Positions 60,029 through 64,000 of a DNA stretch of 64,000 nucleotides are shown piece by piece. Source of the DNA: Panulirus ornatus (lineage: Eukaryota; Arthropoda; Malacostraca; Decapoda; Palinuridae). The translations under genes were made by a program, and so were the position numbers. Every line of letters begins with the position of its first letter. Within the stretch, counting starts at the first letter, position 1. Under the pieces are notes generated by a model. That model saw nothing but the letters and a program-made list of their open reading frames with translations, did no database searches and was not told the DNA's origin. The stretch is taken from assembly GCF_036320965.1 (NCBI RefSeq), contig NC_092250.1:11128100-11192099 (forward strand), in the 5' to 3' direction.

Positions 60029-60721
60029 TCAAACATACCCACTTTTGCTTTCCGAGATAATGTTCTCGACTTCCACACATTCTTCCCAGGCTCCCAGGAT
60101 TTTCGCCCCCTCCCCCACCCTATGATCCACTTTCGCTTCCATGGTTCCATCCGCTGCCAGATCCACTCCCAGATATCTAAAACACTTTAATTCTTCCAGT
60201 TTTTCTCCATTCAAACTTACCTCCCAATTGACTTGACCCTCAACCCTACTGTACCTAATAACCTTGCTCTTATTCACATTTACTCTTAACTTTCTTCTTT
60301 CACACACTTTACCAAACTCAGTCACCAGCTTCTGCAGTTTCTCACATGAATCAGCCACCAGTGCTGTATCATCAGCGAACAACAACTGACTCACTTCCCA
60401 AGCTCTCTCATCCACAACAGACTTCATACTTGCCCCTCTTTCCAAAACTCTTGCATTCACCTCCCTAACAACCCCATCCATAAACAAATTAACCAACCAT
60501 GGAGACATCACACACCCCTGCCGCAAACCTACATTCACTGAGAACCAATCACTTTCCTTTCTTCCTACACGTACACATGCCTTACAACCTCGATAAAAAC
60601 TTTTCACTGCTTCTAACAACTTGCCTCCCACATCATATATTCTTAATACCTTCCACAGAGCATCTCTATCAACTCTATCATATGCCTTCTCCAGATCCAT
60701 AAATGCTACATACAAATCCAT
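60029..60721 (-). pseudogene. LINE A RT palm and thumb
   Basis: 230 residues from MDLYVAFMDLEKAYDRVDRD through LRQGCVMSPWLVNLFMDGV and SQLLFADDTALVADS to CFRYLGVDLAADGTMEAKV. All three catalytic aspartates are present. Confidence 0.9.
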
Positions 60722-61403
60722 TGCTTTTCTAAGTATTTCTCACATACATTCTTCAAAGCAAACACCTGATCCACACATCCTCTACCACTTCTGAAACCAC
60801 ACTGCTCCTCCCCAATCTGATGCTCTGTACATGCCTTCACCCTCTCAATCAATACCCGCCCATATAATTTACCAGGAATACTCAACAAACCTATACCTCT
60901 GAAATTTGAGCACTCACTCTTATCCCCTTTGCCTTTGTACAATGGCACTATGCACGCATTCCGCCAGTCCTCAGGCACCTCACCATGAGTCATACATACA
61001 TTAAATAACATTACTAACCAGTCAGTAATACAGTCACCCCCTTTTTTGATAGATTCCAATGCAATACCATCCAAACCTGCTGCCTTGCCGGCTTTCATGT
61101 TCCGCAAAGCTTTTACTACCTCTTCTCTGTTTACCAAATCATTTTCCCTAACCCTCTCACTTTGCACACCACCTCGACCAAAACACCCTATGTCTGCCAC
61201 TCTATCATCAAACACATTCAACAAACCTTCAAAATACTCACTCCATCTCTTTCTCACATCACCACTACTTGTTATCACCTCCCCATTTGCGCCCTTCACT
61301 GAAGTTCCCATTTGCTCCCTTGTCTTACACACTTTATTTACCTCCTTCCAGAACATCTTTTTATTCTCCCTAAAATTTAATGATACTCTCTCACCCCATC
61401 TCT
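60706..61403 (-). pseudogene. LINE A RT N-terminus and fingers
   Basis: About 230 residues: [94 protein letters not shown]. The open frame continues leftward-in-protein into UTR-derived residues ([15 protein letters not shown]), which are not part of the protein. Confidence 0.9.
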
Positions 61404-61845
<442 letters not shown>

Positions 61846-62071
61846 TATGAATAAAAAATAATGGCAGATAAAGTTATAGTTCCGAGATGTAAAGGTTCTG
61901 GTTCTATACGCCTTAGGCACCTCTGGATGTGGCAGCCACCAGTTTGTTACATTATATGGCTCCTGATTAAATAAGTTTTCTTCACCATTGAATCCCAAAA
62001 ATTCCTTTATGTATAGTTCAGTTTTGATCATTGCCCTATTGTGATTTCATTTTTTGTTGTTGTTTGTTGTT
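61846..62071. other. Low-copy DNA, no gene recognised
   Basis: AT-rich, ends in a TTGTTGTTGTTTGTTG stretch immediately before the LINE 5' break. No motif seen. Confidence 0.5.
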
Positions 62072-62558
62072 GAGTATTCCTGGTAAATTATATGGGAGGG
62101 TATTGATTGAGAGGATGAAGGCATGTACAAAGCATCAGATTGGGGAAGAGCAGTGTGGTTTCAGAAGTGGTAGAGGATGTGTGGATCAGGTGTTTGCTTT
62201 GAAGAATGTATGTGAGAAATACTTAGAAAAGCAAATGGATTTGTATGTAGCATTTATGGATCTGGAGAAGGCATATGATAGAGTTGATAGAGATGCTCTG
62301 TGGAAGGTATTGAGAATATATGGTGTGGGAGGCAAGTTGTTAGAAGCAGTGAAAAGTTTTTATCGAGGATGTAAGGCATGTGTACGTGTAGGAAGAGAGG
62401 AAAGTGATTGGTTCTCAGTGAATGTAGGTATGCGGCAGGGGTGTGTGATGTCTCCATGGTTGTTGAATTTGTTTATGGATGGGGTTGTTAGGGAGGTAAA
62501 TGCAAGAGTTTTGGAAAGAGGGGCAAGTATGAAGTCTATTGGGGATGAGAGAGCTTAG
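62072..62558 (+). pseudogene. LINE A RT fingers and palm to motif B
   Basis: EEQCGFRSGRGCVDQVFALK, FMDLEKAYDRVDRDALWKV and MRQGCVMSPWLLNLFMDGV, stopping just before SQLLFADDTALVADS, which is open in the same phase from 62562. Confidence 0.9.
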
Positions 62559-62561
62559 GAA

Positions 62562-62981
62562 GTGAGTCAGTTGTTGTTCGCTGATGATACAGCGCTGGTG
62601 GCTGATTCATGTGAGAAACTGCAGAAGCTGGAAACTGAGTTTGGTAAAGTGTGTGAAAGAAGAAAGTTAAGAGTAAATGTGAATAAGAGCAAGGTAATTA
62701 GGTACAGTAGGGTTGAGGGTCAAGTCAATTGGGAGGTAAGTTTGAATGGAGAAAAACTGGAAGAAGTAAAGTGTTTTAGATATCTGGGAGTGGATCTGGC
62801 AGCGGATGGAACCATGAAGCGGAAGTGGACCATAGGGTGGGGGAGGGGGGCGAAAATCCTGGGAGCCTTGAAGAATGTGTGGAAGTCGAGAACATTACCT
62901 CGGAAAGCAAAAATGGGTATGTTTGAAGGAATAGTGGTTCCAACAGTGTTGTATAGGTTGCGAGGCGTGGGCTATGGATAG
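62562..62981 (+). pseudogene. LINE A RT catalytic box and thumb
   Basis: Starts at MSQLLFADDTALVADS and continues through NKSKVIRYSRVEGQVNWEV and CFRYLGVDLAADGTM. It then shifts frame, and the C-terminal domain is open at 62974-63249 (MDRVVRRRVDVLEMRCLR, WFGHMERISEERLTKRIY). Confidence 0.9.
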
Positions 62982-63545
62982 AGTTGTGCGCAGGAGGGTG
63001 GATGTGCTGGAAATGAGATGTTTGAGGACAATGTGTGGTGTGAGGTGGTTTGATCGAGTAAGTAACGTAAGGGTAAGAGAGATGTGTGGAAATAAAAAGA
63101 GCGTGGTTGAGAGAGCAGAAGAGGGTGTTTTGAAATGGTTTGGGCACATGGAGAGAATTAGTGAGGAAAGATTGACCAAGAGGATATATGTGTCGGAGGT
63201 GGAGGGAACGAGGAGAAGTGGGAGACCAAATTGGAGGTGGAAAGATTGAGTGAAAAAGATTTTGTGTGATCGGGGCCTGAACATGCAGGAGGGTGAAAGG
63301 AGGGCAAGGAATAGAGTGAATTGGATCGATGTGGTATACCGGGGTTGACGTGCTGTCAGTGGATTGAATCAGGGCATGTGAAGCGTGTGGGGTAAACCAT
63401 GGAAAGCTGTGTAGGTATGTATATTTGCGTGTGTGGACGTATGTATATACATGTGTATGGGGGTGGGTTGGGCCATTTCTTTCGTCTGTTTCCTTGCGCT
63501 ACCTCGCAAACGTGGGAGACAGCGACAAAGCAAAAAAAAAAAAGA

Positions 63546-63548
<3 letters not shown>

Positions 63549-63606
<58 letters not shown>
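63549..63606. repeat. (AT)n microsatellite
   Basis: TA array continuing from the A-tail (AAAAAAGAAGATATATA) of the last LINE. Confidence 0.95.
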
Positions 63607-63609
<3 letters not shown>

Positions 63610-63910
63610 GGAGCGGCATGGTAATATAACCTTTATATCCGTGTGAGTAATGGGATCATAGAGGAAGTAAAAGTGAACTATAGCACAAATTTCGAGGGCA
63701 ATTTCAAACAACAACCTTAAGTACTGGGCTGTAATGTTACTGGTGGCAGCAGTTGCACATAACACGGGGGAATCGCTACGGTATTATGGAACCTCCGTAT
63801 TTTCTCATTTTTTTTAGCGACCAAAATTTGACTTTGGAACCCTTGATTTCGACGGCGAAACTGAAGTATAACGATGATTGCACTGATAGCCTATTTCTTT
63901 TTTTTTTCAG
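63607..63910. other. Low-copy DNA, possibly intronic
   Basis: No repeat match in the window. It ends with CACTGAT (63881-63887, branch-point-like), a run of about ten T and CAG at 63908-63910, the layout of a 3' splice site. Confidence 0.4.
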
Positions 63911-64000
63911 AAATGTTGTAATTGTAGAAAAATAATCCGTCAGTATAAGAAGAGGGTTATGGGAGTGAATCAGAATATACGAGAACTGCAGTGGGAGATC
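63911..64000 (+). CDS. Candidate start of an internal exon, product unknown
   Basis: After TTTTTTTTTCAG the frame is open for 30 codons to the window edge: KCCNCRKIIRQYKKRVMGVN then QNIRELQWEI. The other two frames stop within eight codons. The residues are charged and protein-like (a Cys-rich start, then a possible coiled coil), but I do not recognise the family. Thirty open codons can occur by chance, so this is a weak call. Confidence 0.3.

Larger units (their letters stand above)
59390..61403 (-). mobile_element. LINE family A, short 3' UTR, RT to tail
   Basis: A-rich tail with a G (TTTTTGTTTTGTCGC on plus), short UTR, C-terminal domain (59600-60080), RT and linker end. Lesions: two extra bases near 60090 (TTCTTCCCAGG), and one missing base near 60720 (ATCCATTGC for ATCCATTTGC). 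The 5' end is fused to a UTR fragment at about 61403. Confidence 0.94.
62072..63548 (+). mobile_element. LINE family A, short 3' UTR, RT to tail
   Basis: Begins at LLSIPGKLYGRVLIERMK, without (AT)n at its 5' edge. RT and C-terminal domain follow, with TAG at 62559 (AW becomes A-stop), a lost base near 62815, an extra base near 62955 and TGA near 63249. Short UTR, tail GACAGCGACAAAGC plus 12 A. Confidence 0.95.

Overview
The window is eukaryotic intergenic DNA made almost entirely of nested, mostly broken retroelements and dinucleotide microsatellites. The density of AT, GT/CA and GA/TC microsatellites, an RTE/BovB-like LINE present in about 25 pieces, and Penelope-like elements with a GIY-YIG endonuclease fit an arthropod. 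A decapod crustacean is my best guess, but this is inference. I see no complete host gene, rRNA or tRNA gene, CRISPR array or operon. The only hint of host coding sequence is a possible splice acceptor and 30 open codons at the right edge (63911-64000).

Main players. (1) LINE family A is a one-ORF AP-endonuclease/reverse-transcriptase LINE on both strands, ending in an A-rich or (TA)n tail. Two copies are nearly full length (18333-21806 and 25719-29030, both +). The best coding copy is 29037-31231 (-), with 660 uninterrupted residues. (2) A short non-autonomous 'HT' repeat, about 200-240 bp in 8 copies, consists of the 5' head of LINE A joined to its 3' terminal tail. (3) A Penelope-like element (PLE) is present as three coding fragments (3812-5395, 13493-15118, 52296-53262) and several terminal repeats, often paired head to head. 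The terminal repeats carry a hammerhead-ribozyme-like motif. (4) Minor pieces are a Jockey-like LINE end, two other LINE fragments and one tRNA-derived SINE.

Layout. 1-6162 and 6163-about 15925 are two tandem copies of one segment. The left copy is noisy, with homopolymer-type errors, and may be an assembly artefact. The right copy has extra insertions (an HT repeat at 7657-7893 and a LINE at 8322-10843), each inside an (AT)n tract that is empty in the left copy. 15119-22670 holds LINE, HT and PLE pieces including a head-to-head LINE pair. 22670-24830 is low-copy DNA with long microsatellites. 24830-37280 is a dense LINE cluster. 37360-46220 is mostly low-copy DNA with small remnants. 46330-54670 is LINE/HT/PLE. 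54737-57344 is low-copy with an old RT fragment. 57345-63606 is PLE/LINE again, then low-copy DNA to the end.

How the parts relate: LINE A would supply the endonuclease and RT. HT keeps only its ends and shares a 3' terminal stem-loop, so it is probably mobilised in trans. Both sit in (AT)n arrays. The PLE is an independent retroelement whose terminal repeats probably self-cleave as RNA. Nearly all coding copies have stops or frameshifts, so most are fossils.
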